Assembly: GCA_900095875.1 (NCBI GenBank)
Contig: LT608311.1
Coordinates: 1 to 64,000 of the forward strand
Reading direction: 5' to 3'
From: Caecibacter massiliensis
Lineage (GTDB): Bacteria; Bacillota; Negativicutes; Veillonellales; Megasphaeraceae
Length of the DNA: 64,000 nt
Shown here one piece after another: positions 42,181 through 51,783 of the stretch; position 1 is the first letter of the stretch, and every line of letters begins with the position of its first letter. A program made the translations under genes and the position numbers. The notes under the pieces were generated by a model. That model worked only from the letters and a program-made list of their open reading frames with translations, was not told the DNA's origin and did not search any database.

Positions 42181-43734
42181 TCACACCTGCCCTTTCAGTA
42201 ATCGGGGAGTAATACCGAATATTTCTTCAAAATTCCGGCTGGCCTGAATAAACGACCACCGTTCGAGAGAAATATCCAGTTCCGACTGATAATACAATCT
42301 GAGTTCCTTGTCGCCTAAAACGGCGCGAATCTGCTTGATTTTTCCCGTATGACTCTTATCGATAGCATCTGCCAGGGAAAAGATAGCCTGCAGTTTAGAA
42401 ATCAATACTTCCAGTCCCGGCGTTGGATTCCGGTCAACCCAGTCCGCATGTTCTGAAGGCATGTACGGGTCAATATAGGAAGCGACGCTGGCGACGATTT
42501 CTTTTTCTTCGTCTGTAATACTGAATAAATCAGTCTGCCGGATCAATTCGTACGAACAGACACGATGCTTGCGCATGTTAATAAATTTACCGGTTTCGTG
42601 CAAAATTGCAGCCAGCCGCAGCAGATAGCCCGTATGATAAGCAAGGCCACAGCGTTGATACAGAGCCTGGAAAATTTTTGCAGCATACGATTCGACGCGA
42701 GCCGAATGATCCGGATTATACAGGTAGCGGCCGGCGATGGTCCGGGCCAGGTCAAGCAGCAGTCCCCGCTGGTGATTCACATAGGGATCTGCTGTCTGTT
42801 CGGCTACGTAATACAGGGAATAGCCTTCCGTAAAGGTCGTACTCATCAATACGATCATGTCGATTTCAATAGTCCGGAACAGTTCATAGTACAGCATAAA
42901 CGTCGGCATGAGCACATTGGCCAGGCCTTCGGATAATTTGAAGCGCTGCATGAGCTTAAGCGGCGTCAGGCCGTGGAAGGATTCGACAAAATCGCGGAAC
43001 ATCTGCGGCCGGATCAGCGTGGCCCCATTCTGTGGCTCGATGTGCATCAGCTTGCCCAGGAGGACGGCGCTTTTGCCGGAAAGGACGATATAGCGGATGT
43101 CATGTTCGCGCACATTAGCCCAGAGCGGTGCCAGACTGCCATGAATGAATTCCCGCGCTGCTGTCGGAAACGAAATGTCTTCGCGCTGACGCTGTGTAAA
43201 GTTTTCCATAATCCGCAGTGAACCAAGATAGACATTCTGCTGGAACAGAAGATGGTCATCCTGCCAGCAGGTCAGGCCCATACCGCCAGAGGTAATGTCT
43301 ACCAGCAGCACAGCATGACCAGCAAAATTAAAGGTCCCTTTCAGGACATGATAATAGAGGCCAAAAAACTTGTAGTAAATTTCTTTGGTCATGTGAACGA
43401 CTTCGACTTTAAAGCCCGTGCGTACTTTAATCTGGTCGAGCGCATTCAGCATATTGTCGGCTTCCCGTATGGCTGTCGTCGTAATGACCCGTACGTCCTG
43501 TACATCATAGTCACGCAGCAATTGTTTGAAGCCGTTCAGAATGCGGCAGATTTCATTTAAGGAACGGAAACTGACGTGATGTGTCTTAAATACTTCTTCA
43601 CCGTATTCCACTTCCTGGGATACATTTTCTATGATTGTCATATCATCCATCGCCGTGTACGATATGATTTTCATTGCCATATTTACAGTACCGATATGAA
43701 TGATACCGGCATACTGCCTTACCCTGTTCTCCAT
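42181..43734 (-). CDS. Degenerate Ppx/GppA-HD homolog in the ppk1 operon
   Basis: A 517-residue protein with the same domain order as the intact exopolyphosphatase at 43946: an actin-like Ppx/GppA part, then an HD-type helical part. Key sites differ. The first phosphate loop, IDLGSNSIRF in the intact copy, is here IHIGTVNMAM (metal Asp lost). The second loop, FDLGGASVEL, is LVDITSGGMGL. The HD dyad LHDVGKII is LHETGKFI. The Glu region reads MTKEIYYKF. This suggests a non-catalytic or altered protein, perhaps regulating Ppk1 or sensing polyphosphate or (p)ppGpp. The ATG at 43734 is preceded by GAGGG; a TTG six bases earlier is unlikely. It lies three bases before ppk1. Confidence 0.8.
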   Translation of the reverse strand: MENRVRQYAGIIHIGTVNMAMKIISYTAMDDMTIIENVSQEVEYGEEVFKTHHVSFRSLNEICRILNGFKQLLRDYDVQDVRVITTTAIREADNMLNALDQIKVRTGFKVEVVHMTKEIYYKFFGLYYHVLKGTFNFAGHAVLLVDITSGGMGLTCWQDDHLLFQQNVYLGSLRIMENFTQRQREDISFPTAAREFIHGSLAPLWANVREHDIRYIVLSGKSAVLLGKLMHIEPQNGATLIRPQMFRDFVESFHGLTPLKLMQRFKLSEGLANVLMPTFMLYYELFRTIEIDMIVLMSTTFTEGYSLYYVAEQTADPYVNHQRGLLLDLARTIAGRYLYNPDHSARVESYAAKIFQALYQRCGLAYHTGYLLRLAAILHETGKFINMRKHRVCSYELIRQTDLFSITDEEKEIVASVASYIDPYMPSEHADWVDRNPTPGLEVLISKLQAIFSLADAIDKSHTGKIKQIRAVLGDKELRLYYQSELDISLERWSFIQASRNFEEIFGITPRLLKGQV

Positions 43735-43740
43735 AGTCAA

Positions 43741-43945
43741 CCCTCACTCGTATCTAGTTTTAATATCTATATTATACATGATTTCAAGAGGTCATTTACC
43801 TATTTTCTGTATAATCTTTGTAAAAGATTTCTCTATTTTACTATAAAAAATTTCCGGCCCTTCTTTTTTTCTGATATAATATGTATTTAGCGACAAGTTG
43901 GTATTGCCCTTCGTCAGTCTGATTGAATATAAAGAGAGGTATGTT
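43741..43945. promoter_or_regulatory. Divergent promoter region of the ppk1 operon and ppx
   Basis: An AT-rich gap. On the plus strand TATAAT at 43875-43880 serves ppx, with only a weak -35. On the minus strand a TATAAT lies near 43773-43778 for the ppk1 operon, again without a good -35. No phased array like that at 30760 was seen. Confidence 0.45.
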
Positions 43946-45475
43946 ATGGAAAAAATAGCCATCATTGATCTGGGATCGAACTCCATCCGATTCGTAGCCC
44001 TGCAGATAGCAGATAATGGTGCGTATTCGTTTATGTATCAGGAAAAAGAAGCCATCCGTCTCGGCCACGGTCTGAGCGAAACGCAGATGCTGAGTGAAAA
44101 AGGCATGGAACGAGCCATGACCTGTCTTAAAGTCTACAAACACATGATGGATGTCGGTCATATCGAACATTGTATTGCCGTAGCCACAGCGGCTGTCCGC
44201 AATGCTTCCAACGGCGATGATTTTCTAAAGCGGATCAATAAAGAAACAGGCATTACCATGAATGTCATCACCGGTGAACGGGAAGCCTACCTGGGTTATC
44301 TGGGTGTCATCAATACGATCAACGTCCGTGATTTTGTTCTCTTCGACCTGGGCGGCGCCAGTGTTGAATTAACTCTCGTCCGCAATGGAGAAATTAAAAA
44401 ATCTGTATCCGTGCCCATTGGTGCCGTAACGCTGACGGAAAAATTCAATACCTCCGGTGACCCCGACCCGGATGCCCTGGAAGCCTGTCAGAAATACGTC
44501 GGCAACCAGTTGGAAGAAGTCTCCTTTATCGCTGATGCAGGCCTGCCTCTCATCGGTATAGGCGGGACGGCTCGTAATTTTGCCAAGATGGACCAGCGCA
44601 TCACAGGCTATGATTTATCCAAAATCCATAATTATATTCTATCATATGACAACTTCGAAAATTTATTCATCGAAATTACGACCCGTACGGCAGTAAATCG
44701 GAAAAAGATACCCGGTCTTTCTTCCGATCGTTCTGATTTAATCATCGCCGGGGCCCTGGTCATCGATACCTTATTTTCTCTCACGCGCAGTCAGGAACTC
44801 ATCGTCAGCGGCTGCGGCCTGCGTGAAGGCCTGTTCTTCGAATACTACGCCGCTTATGCCAATATGGAAAAACCACGCTTCGACGATATCCTGGAACAAA
44901 GCATTTCTAATTTCCTCAAGGCCCTGCCCAACACGAACTACCAGCATATCCAGCAGGTAGAACGGGTAGCGACAATGCTCTTCGACCAGCTGCAGCCCCT
45001 GCACGGCTACGGTCCCAAGGAACGGCGGCTTTTGGTCACGGCAGCCCGCCTGCACGATGTGGGAAAAATCATCAACTATTACGATCATGCCCGTCATTCG
45101 GCTTTCATCATCGGCCATGCACCGATTTACGGCCTGACTCAGATGGAACAAATCGACGCCTCGTTCATCGCCGGATTCCATCATGGTATCAGCCGTAAAA
45201 TCATGCGGTCCTATCGGTATGCCCATATGCCATCGGAAGAAGAATGGACGATGATCCGTCGCCTCTCTACCCTGCTGGCCCTGGCTGAAGCGTCGGACCT
45301 GACCTACGAACAGCTCGTGGATAATATCGAAGTAGCTCATGCAGAAAACGTCATCGTCCTCATCCTGACGGTCACACCGGGAGCTACCTACAATGCGGCC
45401 GATTATGAAATGAAGCAGCTTCTCAGTCAATTCAAGAAAGAATTCGGAGCATCTCTGCTGCTGGTATGGAAATAA
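43946..45475 (+). CDS. ppx: Exopolyphosphatase / guanosine pentaphosphatase (Ppx/GppA family) with HD domain
   Basis: Removes phosphate from the ends of polyphosphate, or from pppGpp. The 509-residue protein has the ASKHA-type phosphate loops IIDLGSNSIRFVAL at residue 5 and FDLGGASVELTLV near 132, the catalytic Glu region VITGEREAYLGYLG near 105, and the C-terminal HD-type domain with RLHDVGKIINYYDHARHSA near 368. The ATG at 43946 is chosen because GAGAGG lies upstream and the conserved IIDLGSN begins at once; the frame continues upstream without a good start. It is divergent from ppk1 and the degenerate paralog. All motifs look intact. Confidence 0.93.
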   Translation: MEKIAIIDLGSNSIRFVALQIADNGAYSFMYQEKEAIRLGHGLSETQMLSEKGMERAMTCLKVYKHMMDVGHIEHCIAVATAAVRNASNGDDFLKRINKETGITMNVITGEREAYLGYLGVINTINVRDFVLFDLGGASVELTLVRNGEIKKSVSVPIGAVTLTEKFNTSGDPDPDALEACQKYVGNQLEEVSFIADAGLPLIGIGGTARNFAKMDQRITGYDLSKIHNYILSYDNFENLFIEITTRTAVNRKKIPGLSSDRSDLIIAGALVIDTLFSLTRSQELIVSGCGLREGLFFEYYAAYANMEKPRFDDILEQSISNFLKALPNTNYQHIQQVERVATMLFDQLQPLHGYGPKERRLLVTAARLHDVGKIINYYDHARHSAFIIGHAPIYGLTQMEQIDASFIAGFHHGISRKIMRSYRYAHMPSEEEWTMIRRLSTLLALAEASDLTYEQLVDNIEVAHAENVIVLILTVTPGATYNAADYEMKQLLSQFKKEFGASLLLVWK

Positions 45476-45580
45476 AAGGCAAAGCTCCTTTCATAGTTCG
45501 TTTGACGCTTGTCAAAAATTAAATAATATACAAAATGCACCATTCATGATACATCAAACTTTCCCTATCATACTCTAAGG

Positions 45581-45630
45581 AAAACGGGACTGCCTGTGCT
45601 GGTACAAACCTTCACAGGCAATCCCGTTTT
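45581..45630. terminator. Bidirectional terminator between ppx and thiC
   Basis: AAAACGGGACTGCCTGTG (45581-45598) pairs with CACAGGCAATCCCGTTTT (45613-45630), with one internal mismatch. It serves both converging genes. Confidence 0.9.
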
Positions 45631-45661
45631 CTTTATCTATGAGAAATACTATCTGCTGCTA

Positions 45662-46972
45662 TCAGCATTCATCGAGAAGAGATACGTCTTCTCCGGCCAG
45701 GATTTTCTTCATCGTCCGTGCCGGGCACATACGGCCGCACATGGAGCAAGTTCCTTCACATTCTGGTTTGCTCGATTCATAATATTTTCTGGCTTTGACC
45801 GGGTCAATGGCCAGGGAAATCATCTTTTCGAAGTCAACATCGACACGAGCCTTGCTCATGGCGTCGTCCCATTCCTGAGCACCCGGGATACCTTTAGCAA
45901 GATCTGCCGCATGAGCAGCCAGACGGGTAGCGATGATCCCTTCCTTGACGTCTTCTACGGACGGCAGGCGCAGATGTTCAGCCGGTGTGACATAGCAGAG
46001 GAAGTCAGCGCCGCAGGAACCAGCAATGGCACCGCCGATGGCACTGGTAATGTGGTCATAGCCCGGCGCGATATCGGTAACCAATGGCCCCAATACATAG
46101 AAAGGCGCTTCGTGACAGAGCCGCTTTTCAATCTTCATATTGGCAGCGATTTCTGTGAGAACCATGTGGCCCGGGCCTTCGATCATGACCTGTACGTTGT
46201 GGTCCCAGGCGCGTTTGGTCAGTTCGCCGAGCGTAATCAGTTCTTCAATCTGAGCGGCATCGGTCGAATCGTGTGTACAGCCAGGACGGCAGGCATCGCC
46301 CAGGCTCAGGGTAACATCATATTTTTCACAGATGTCGAGGAGACGATCGTAATATTCATAGAACGGATTTTCTTTCTTATTCATTTCCATCCAGGCAAAG
46401 AGCAGTGAACCGCCACGGGAAACGACGTTCGTCAGACGCGGATTGCGTTTAATCCGTTCTGCTGTTTTCTGGTTCATGCCACAGTGGATAGTCATGAAAT
46501 CTACACCATCTTCAGCATGTTGTTCGACGACTGAGAAAAATTCGTCGACCGTGATATCTTTCAGGTCTTTATCGAGCATACCGACGGCATCGTACATCGG
46601 TACCGTACCGATCATAGCCGTAGACATGCCAACCAGTTTGCGGCGGAAATCACGGGTCTTGCCGAAGTTGGACAAATCCATGATGGCTTCGGCTTTCATA
46701 TCGATAGCACTCTGGACTTTCTGCAGTTCTTCTTCATGGTTATTATGTTCCGGCGATACACCGAGATTGACGTTGATTTTGGTGCGGCAGTTCTTGCCAA
46801 TGCCTTCCGGGCTGAGTGCCGTATGCAGTTTGTTGGCAGGGATAGCTACCTTGCCGCTGGCAACGAGTTCCATCAGTTTTTCAACAGGCATCTGTTCCTT
46901 TTTAGCAACGATTTCCATCTGCGGCGTAACAATGCCTTTACGTGCTGCATCCATCTGTGTGGTGTAGTTCAT
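45662..46972 (-). CDS. thiC: Phosphomethylpyrimidine synthase ThiC
   Basis: A radical SAM enzyme that rearranges aminoimidazole ribotide to the pyrimidine of thiamine. The 436-residue protein is of the short bacterial type. It has the barrel ([46 protein letters not shown]) and the unusual C-terminal cluster [14 protein letters not shown], Cys-X2-Cys-X4-Cys, near 412. The ATG at 46972 is set by AGGAGG about seven bases upstream; the frame continues back into the riboswitch but is not coding. A TPP riboswitch with terminator precedes it. No other thiamine gene is in the window. Confidence 0.97.
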   Translation of the reverse strand: MNYTTQMDAARKGIVTPQMEIVAKKEQMPVEKLMELVASGKVAIPANKLHTALSPEGIGKNCRTKINVNLGVSPEHNNHEEELQKVQSAIDMKAEAIMDLSNFGKTRDFRRKLVGMSTAMIGTVPMYDAVGMLDKDLKDITVDEFFSVVEQHAEDGVDFMTIHCGMNQKTAERIKRNPRLTNVVSRGGSLLFAWMEMNKKENPFYEYYDRLLDICEKYDVTLSLGDACRPGCTHDSTDAAQIEELITLGELTKRAWDHNVQVMIEGPGHMVLTEIAANMKIEKRLCHEAPFYVLGPLVTDIAPGYDHITSAIGGAIAGSCGADFLCYVTPAEHLRLPSVEDVKEGIIATRLAAHAADLAKGIPGAQEWDDAMSKARVDVDFEKMISLAIDPVKARKYYESSKPECEGTCSMCGRMCPARTMKKILAGEDVSLLDEC

Positions 46973-47007
46973 GACACATCCTCCTAAACATATCCAAAAA
47001 TACATAA

Positions 47008-47036
47008 CAAAAAAGCCCACCCCCGCAGGGTGAGCT
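47008..47036 (-). terminator. Riboswitch-controlled terminator upstream of thiC
   Basis: AAGCCCACCCCCGCAGGGTGAGCT folds as a GC-rich stem (47012-47035) and is followed by TTTTTT on the minus strand, between the TPP riboswitch and thiC. Control is likely by premature termination. Confidence 0.85.
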
Positions 47037-47052
47037 ATCATATCCGGTAACA

Positions 47053-47120
47053 GCTTCCCTACGTCGGCATTACCCGAATCAGGTTAAAGGGTCATTCTCA
47101 GCCTTGCGGCTCCCCTAGCT
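47053..47120 (-). ncRNA. TPP riboswitch (THI element)
   Basis: On the minus strand the conserved THI words are present in order: GGGGAGCC near 47113, GGCTGAGAATGACCC (CTGAGA core), ACCTGATTCGGGTAATGCC, and CGTAGGGAAGC. It should bind thiamine pyrophosphate and favour the terminator at 47008-47036, turning off thiC. Confidence 0.97.
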
Positions 47121-47135
47121 TTTTATCCTTCGCTT

Positions 47136-47164
47136 ATTATAGTACACCCTGTTCATAATTACAA
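47136..47164 (-). promoter_or_regulatory. Promoter of thiC
   Basis: Minus-strand TTGTAA (47159-47164), 17 bases, TATAAT (47136-47141), just ahead of the riboswitch. Confidence 0.75.
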
Positions 47165-47278
47165 GTCATATTTTTATGCAGACCAGTAAATCGCCGTGGC
47201 AGCAGAGAGGCTATGCAGGACGAATATCACAGTTTCTTCACAATTTGAAACTAATTGCTCTATATATCGTTTGTCGTA

Positions 47279-47307
47279 TTTTCAAAAGAGACATTTTACT
47301 GTATAAT
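47279..47307 (+). promoter_or_regulatory. Promoter of the SIMPL gene
   Basis: TTTTCA (47279-47284), 17 bases, TATAAT (47302-47307). Confidence 0.65.
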
Positions 47308-47362
47308 ATTCTTATCAGAAATCCAATATGAGGATACAATAAAGTAAGGAGGTACTCTACAT

Positions 47363-48085
47363 ATGAAATATCGTTTCTTAAAAGCTCTGACCCTGACAGT
47401 CCTGCTGGCAACAGCCAGCGCTGCTGCTCCTGCCGTTACAGAAGCAGCCGAACAGGCCCCATCAGTCATTAATGTGACGGGATACGCAGAACAACAGGTC
47501 GCCCCGGATACAGCCTACATCACCATTGGCATGGAAAGCACGGCCAGCAATGCCCAGAAAGCCCGCAGTGACAATAACCTGGTCATGAACCAGGTTGCCA
47601 ATGCCGTCAAGGCTCTTGGGGTCACTAAGGATGATCTGAAGACGACAAACTTCAATATGACCCCGAATTATGATACGAATGGCAGGAAGATTGTCTCTTA
47701 CACCGTGACAAACAATCTGCGCATCCGCGTTTCTGATTTTGATCTTATCCCGCGCATCATCGAAAAAGCAGGCCAGGCCGGTGCCAACCGCGTCATGGGA
47801 ATGACGTTTACCAATGAGCACGCCGATACCATTAAAAACAACCTGATAAAGGAAGCTGTCCATAACGGCCGCAGTGCCGCTGAAGCTGCCGCTACGGCTG
47901 CAGGCGGACAGCTCGGAAAAGTAAAAGAAATCAATATCAGCGGCCGTACGCCATCTTATTCCAGCGTTTATGCCGGAGCTATGAATGCCCGCCTGATGAA
48001 AGCCGAATCGGCCGATATGGCACCGGTCGAAGCCGGTACAAACACGCTGAGTGAAACCGTCAGCATGACCTTCTATATCCAGTAA
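47363..48085 (+). CDS. SIMPL domain (DUF541) secreted protein
   Basis: A 240-residue protein of the SIMPL/DUF541 family (also BP26/OMP28-like). Residues 1-29 are a signal peptide (KALTLTVLLATASAAAPAVT). The domain opens with VINVTGYAEQQVAPDTAYI, has a central DLKTTNFNMTPNYD, and ends with TLSETVSMTFYIQ, the standard layout. Relatives form large oligomers at the cell surface or periplasm; function is uncertain, though some protect against oxidative stress. AAGGAGG precedes the ATG. Single gene with own promoter and strong terminator. Confidence 0.93.
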   Translation: MKYRFLKALTLTVLLATASAAAPAVTEAAEQAPSVINVTGYAEQQVAPDTAYITIGMESTASNAQKARSDNNLVMNQVANAVKALGVTKDDLKTTNFNMTPNYDTNGRKIVSYTVTNNLRIRVSDFDLIPRIIEKAGQAGANRVMGMTFTNEHADTIKNNLIKEAVHNGRSAAEAAATAAGGQLGKVKEINISGRTPSYSSVYAGAMNARLMKAESADMAPVEAGTNTLSETVSMTFYIQ

Positions 48086-48145
48086 GAGACTATATAGTCT
48101 TCCTGATAGAGGCGGATCTATGCATCCCCTGACAGGGATATCCAT

Positions 48146-48197
48146 AAGAGGCGGCGATGAAATGAACCCAATCGTTCATTTCGTCGCCGCCTCTTTT
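48146..48197 (+). terminator. Terminator of the SIMPL gene
   Basis: A perfect 22-base stem with arms at 48146-48167 and 48174-48195 (AAGAGGCGGCG at its foot), followed by TTTT. Confidence 0.92.
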
Positions 48198-48291
48198 CGT
48201 TTATGGAAAACACGGATGTCTCCATTCCAGCGCACAGGCATTTACATAACAGTTATAAATAGTAAATAACCGTTTTTAACTCTTTATAACT

Positions 48292-49569
48292 CTATATTTT
48301 TATCTGCTTCTGACAATATAGAACTGCCAGAATCGGAGTAAACAGGCTCGTATCGGTGGTGTACTCCTCTGCCGACAGGAATCTCCCCTGCTGATCGTAT
48401 ATATGCCGGGATACGCTGATGCAGTATGTATGCTCTTCTTCTTTCCGCTTTTGTACCGTAATATATTCCTGCATGATATACGGCTTGTGCAGCCGTGCTG
48501 CGGCCCGGCACGATTCAGCCATAGACTCGCCAAAGGCCGGTGAAAAAGCCGCTCCATTGATAGAACGATACAAGGTATGATGAATGACGGCCCGCATATA
48601 CGGCATATCATCCTGGATATCTTCATCAAGGGTGAACACAGGCGGCGCCACGTATATATCAGAATGGACGACAGGGTGTCGTTCAATGAAAACCGGGCTG
48701 CCGGTCTGCTGTTCATACGCCCACAAACTATCATAATAGTTACGGAGTGCTGCATCGGCATAGACGATCATGCGATGGCGGAAATGATACGAATCAGGAC
48801 TATCCTTCCAGACAATTTTCGTTCCAAACTGATCATACGGTGTATGCAGCGCCTGTAAGATATGCTGGACCGGATCTCCTTCTATGACAACGCGTTCCAG
48901 ATTCATGGCCTGTCCATAGGCATCTGCAAAGGCCTGGTTTCCTACAGCAGGCGCACCAAAGGAGATAACGTGTATATCTCCCGGTGAATAACCACGATCT
49001 GCCATACGGGCACCGATGAGCGCGGCGGCAGCACCACCCAGGCTGTGACCCGTCACAAGCAGTTCAGCTTGCCTGTTGGCGATGAGGGAAGACAATGTAT
49101 CTGCTACTTTTTTTCCCCCGAGATCCGCATCAAGGATTGTCCGGGCGTAGTCATCGAAGCCTTTGTGTACTGACGGGATTTCCCGTCCGGACTCCAGTCC
49201 GTCTTCCCGGTGAAAGGGAACTGAGTGGGTTCGCAAATCACTTTTGATATCTTTTTTGTCTACTGTTCCCGATATAGCCAGGATATAGCGGGCCGGGTGT
49301 TCTTCTACGGCTTTTTTGTGCAAGACGATAAATTCAACCTGTGAGGACTTATTGATACGGGTAACGCTCTCCAGCTGCCATCCTTCATCCCGGTATTCCG
49401 ACTTTGCCAGTTGTCCCGGCTTATCGTCGTACGATGCCAGCGATGCCATAGCCGCTTCATACCGGACTTTAGACTGAAGATATGCGTTTTGCCCATCTGC
49501 CGCCAGCACACTGGAGCACATACCTGCAAAAAAAAGGCAGCTCGTCACTGCCTTTACGATTGGATTCAT
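48292..49569 (-). CDS. Secreted class 3 lipase-like alpha/beta hydrolase
   Basis: A 425-residue protein with a signal peptide (residues 1-23, cleavage likely after SSVLA) and a Lipase_3 domain. The catalytic Ser is in LLVTGHSLGGAAAALIG near 174; the Asp is likely in GDPVQHIL near 236 and the His near HFRHRM around 262. After about residue 270 a further 150 residues of unknown type follow (ending SLFTPILAVLYC). It would hydrolyse acylglycerols or other esters outside the cytoplasm. It lies 15 bases after rng with AAGGAGG, so it is probably the last gene of the long mreB-side operon; a lipase there is unusual. Confidence 0.85.
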   Translation of the reverse strand: MNPIVKAVTSCLFFAGMCSSVLAADGQNAYLQSKVRYEAAMASLASYDDKPGQLAKSEYRDEGWQLESVTRINKSSQVEFIVLHKKAVEEHPARYILAISGTVDKKDIKSDLRTHSVPFHREDGLESGREIPSVHKGFDDYARTILDADLGGKKVADTLSSLIANRQAELLVTGHSLGGAAAALIGARMADRGYSPGDIHVISFGAPAVGNQAFADAYGQAMNLERVVIEGDPVQHILQALHTPYDQFGTKIVWKDSPDSYHFRHRMIVYADAALRNYYDSLWAYEQQTGSPVFIERHPVVHSDIYVAPPVFTLDEDIQDDMPYMRAVIHHTLYRSINGAAFSPAFGESMAESCRAAARLHKPYIMQEYITVQKRKEEEHTYCISVSRHIYDQQGRFLSAEEYTTDTSLFTPILAVLYCQKQIKI

Positions 49570-49584
49570 ATGAGACGCCTCCTT

Positions 49585-51021
49585 TTATGGATGCCACGAT
49601 AAGATAGAAAAGACTTCCCGGTTCGGATGATCGGACACTTCGAAGTGGAGGGTCCGCGATAATTCTTGTTCCAGTCTTTCCCGCCGTTTCCGTTCCTTCA
49701 GAAAATCCACCACGTCCTGGTGGGCACTAATCAGGAAATCTCCTTTTACGTGACGCACCTGTACCATATGGCGAAGGCGCCGGATAATCTGGATAGCTAC
49801 CGTTTCAGGAGAATAGAGATATCCCGAACCACCGCAGACGTTACACGGACTGAACTGGACCTGATGAAGTCCCTGGCGTGATTTCTTCCGCGTAATTTCT
49901 ACCAGATTCAATGCGGTCATGCCCATGACATGGGTTTTGGTACAATCCTGGGCGGTTTCCCGTTCGAGGATGTCCAGGATTTCCTTTCTCCGGTTCGACT
50001 GGGCCATATCGATGAAATCAATGATGATGATGCCTCCAATATCACGGAGACGCAGCTGGCGCGCAATTTCCACGGCAGCCTCTTTATTGACGTGAAAAAT
50101 CGTATCCTGAAGAGTGCTGCTCCCCGTATACCGGCTGCTGTTGACATCAATGACAGTCAATGCTTCGGTCCTGTCAAATATGAGATTGCCGCCGGAAGGA
50201 AGAGGCACTTCCCGGGCCATCAGGCAGCGGAGTTGTTCTTCCAGATGGTACAATTCAAATACGGGCTCATCACCCTGATACAGACTGACCCGTTGTCTCC
50301 AGCCGTCATCGGGCAGGACCTGACATATCCTGTCATAGGCTTCTTTGTCATCGACAATGATTTTTTTTACATCATCCGTACAATAGTCACGGATTGTCCT
50401 CATGACCAGGTCGGCTTCGCGGTACAGCAATTTGGGCTTGCGTGCCAGTTCGTACCGGCGCAGTACACTTTGCCACGTATGCAGGAGATACGTAATATCC
50501 GCCGTGAGGTCCTTTTCTGCTATATCTCTGGCGACGGTCCGGATAATGATGCCCATGCCTTCCGGTTTCAACTGGCTGGCTATGGCACGCAGGCGGTCCC
50601 GTTCCTTTTCATCGCGGATTTTCTTGGAAACGCCGATATAATCCACTGTCGGCATCAGCACGGCATAGCGGCCGGCCAGACTGATATTGGCCGTCACTTT
50701 CGGGCCCTTGCTGCCCTGTTCTTCCTTTACGACCTGGACGAGAACACTCTGACCGACAGAAATGCGGGTCTGCTGGATCTGTTCCTTCGTCGCTGCCCGC
50801 GGGAATAGGTCGCCAAGGAAGAGAAAGGCATTTTTCCTGCGTCCTATATTGACAAAGGCGGCCTGCATAGCCGGCAGGATATTCTGTATCGTCCCTCTGT
50901 ATATATGATTGACAATGTGATTTTCATCATTCCGCTCTACGGAAAAGTCACGCAGCATCCCTTCTTCCAGAATGGCTATCCTCGTTTCCTCCGGCATGAT
51001 ATTGCCAATAATTGTCTTCAT
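49585..51021 (-). CDS. rng: Ribonuclease E/G family endoribonuclease
   Basis: An endoribonuclease for rRNA and mRNA processing. The 478-residue protein lacks the long scaffold tail of RNase E and so is RNase G-like. An S1 domain (about 38-125, YRGTIQNILPAMQAAFVNIG) precedes the DNase-I-like catalytic part with metal Asp residues in TVIDVNSSRYTG near 303 and IIIIDFIDMAQSNRR near 346, and a zinc-link CNVCGGSGY near 404. It follows the DUF2344 gene by about 50 bases. The ribosomal genes rplU and rpmA that often follow it are not here. Confidence 0.95.
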   Translation of the reverse strand: MKTIIGNIMPEETRIAILEEGMLRDFSVERNDENHIVNHIYRGTIQNILPAMQAAFVNIGRRKNAFLFLGDLFPRAATKEQIQQTRISVGQSVLVQVVKEEQGSKGPKVTANISLAGRYAVLMPTVDYIGVSKKIRDEKERDRLRAIASQLKPEGMGIIIRTVARDIAEKDLTADITYLLHTWQSVLRRYELARKPKLLYREADLVMRTIRDYCTDDVKKIIVDDKEAYDRICQVLPDDGWRQRVSLYQGDEPVFELYHLEEQLRCLMAREVPLPSGGNLIFDRTEALTVIDVNSSRYTGSSTLQDTIFHVNKEAAVEIARQLRLRDIGGIIIIDFIDMAQSNRRKEILDILERETAQDCTKTHVMGMTALNLVEITRKKSRQGLHQVQFSPCNVCGGSGYLYSPETVAIQIIRRLRHMVQVRHVKGDFLISAHQDVVDFLKERKRRERLEQELSRTLHFEVSDHPNREVFSILSWHP

Positions 51022-51072
51022 CCGTCTTCACCTGCCTTTGCAATGACGCTGCCTTCCGTCTTTTACTATATG

Positions 51073-51783
51073 CTATACACCATCAAACAGCGAATAATTC
51101 GTTCCATTTTTGCGGACATAGATGCCTCGCCGCCAGGCCAGAACGAGATCTGCCTGTACAGGCAGACCGAACTGTGCCATCAGCACGTCCCATAACTGCT
51201 GCGGCTTGATAGCCCCGTCTTCCGTCTCCAGAATTCCCGCACGAAGGCAGATGCCATCCTTTTCTACTATGCCAGACACCGGTTCGACGATATGGTTTTT
51301 CACGGCTATAAGGCGTACTTTGTGGCCTTTCTTGACTGATACCTTTTCATAGGTCACATCGGACGCTTCATTGAATGCCTGGAGAATACCGTCCAGTTCA
51401 TCCTGACTTACCGGGCGCGCAGCGGGTCCTTTGATATCATACACGGCATAGTTGGCAACTGCCATGAGTTTGGGAGCTTTGGCATCGATGTACTTTCCGT
51501 CCCGGACGGAAAAGCCATCGGGCGAAGCAGCGTTCATCCGTTCTATGACATCGGCGACGGGTACGGGTTCTGCCAGTTCCATATCGAGGTATTCCACATC
51601 GGCACCGACGCCGACGCCCAGAGCCGAAGCAAAGCTCAGTTTCATATGGGGGTTGAACCCTTCGGAATACAAAACAGGCAGTCCGGCACGGATGATGATG
51701 TAGCGCACACAGCGGGCAAAATCCAGATGAGAAAGAAATTGCAGTGCCCCTTCTTTTTTAACAGCTAAACGTAATCTTTCCAT
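51073..51783 (-). CDS. TIGR03936-type radical-SAM-associated protein (DUF2344)
   Basis: A 236-residue DUF2344 protein that always travels with a TIGR03960 radical SAM protein, sometimes fused to it. It opens MERLRLAVKKEGALQFLSHL, then EGFNPHMKLSFASALGVGVG near residue 40 and the EYLDMELAEPV strand. The start at 51783 follows AAGGAGAC; the longer frame overlaps too far into the upstream gene. It overlaps the end of the radical SAM gene by 26 bases, indicating coupled translation. The pair is of unknown function, proposed to modify RNA or a ribosome component, given its constant position beside rng. Confidence 0.88.
   Translation of the reverse strand: MERLRLAVKKEGALQFLSHLDFARCVRYIIIRAGLPVLYSEGFNPHMKLSFASALGVGVGADVEYLDMELAEPVPVADVIERMNAASPDGFSVRDGKYIDAKAPKLMAVANYAVYDIKGPAARPVSQDELDGILQAFNEASDVTYEKVSVKKGHKVRLIAVKNHIVEPVSGIVEKDGICLRAGILETEDGAIKPQQLWDVLMAQFGLPVQADLVLAWRRGIYVRKNGTNYSLFDGV

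Noticed and set aside
48205-48291. Terminator for the lipase gene (AT-rich inverted repeat near 48249-48276)
   Set aside because: Stem is weak and has no T-run on the minus strand; not supported.
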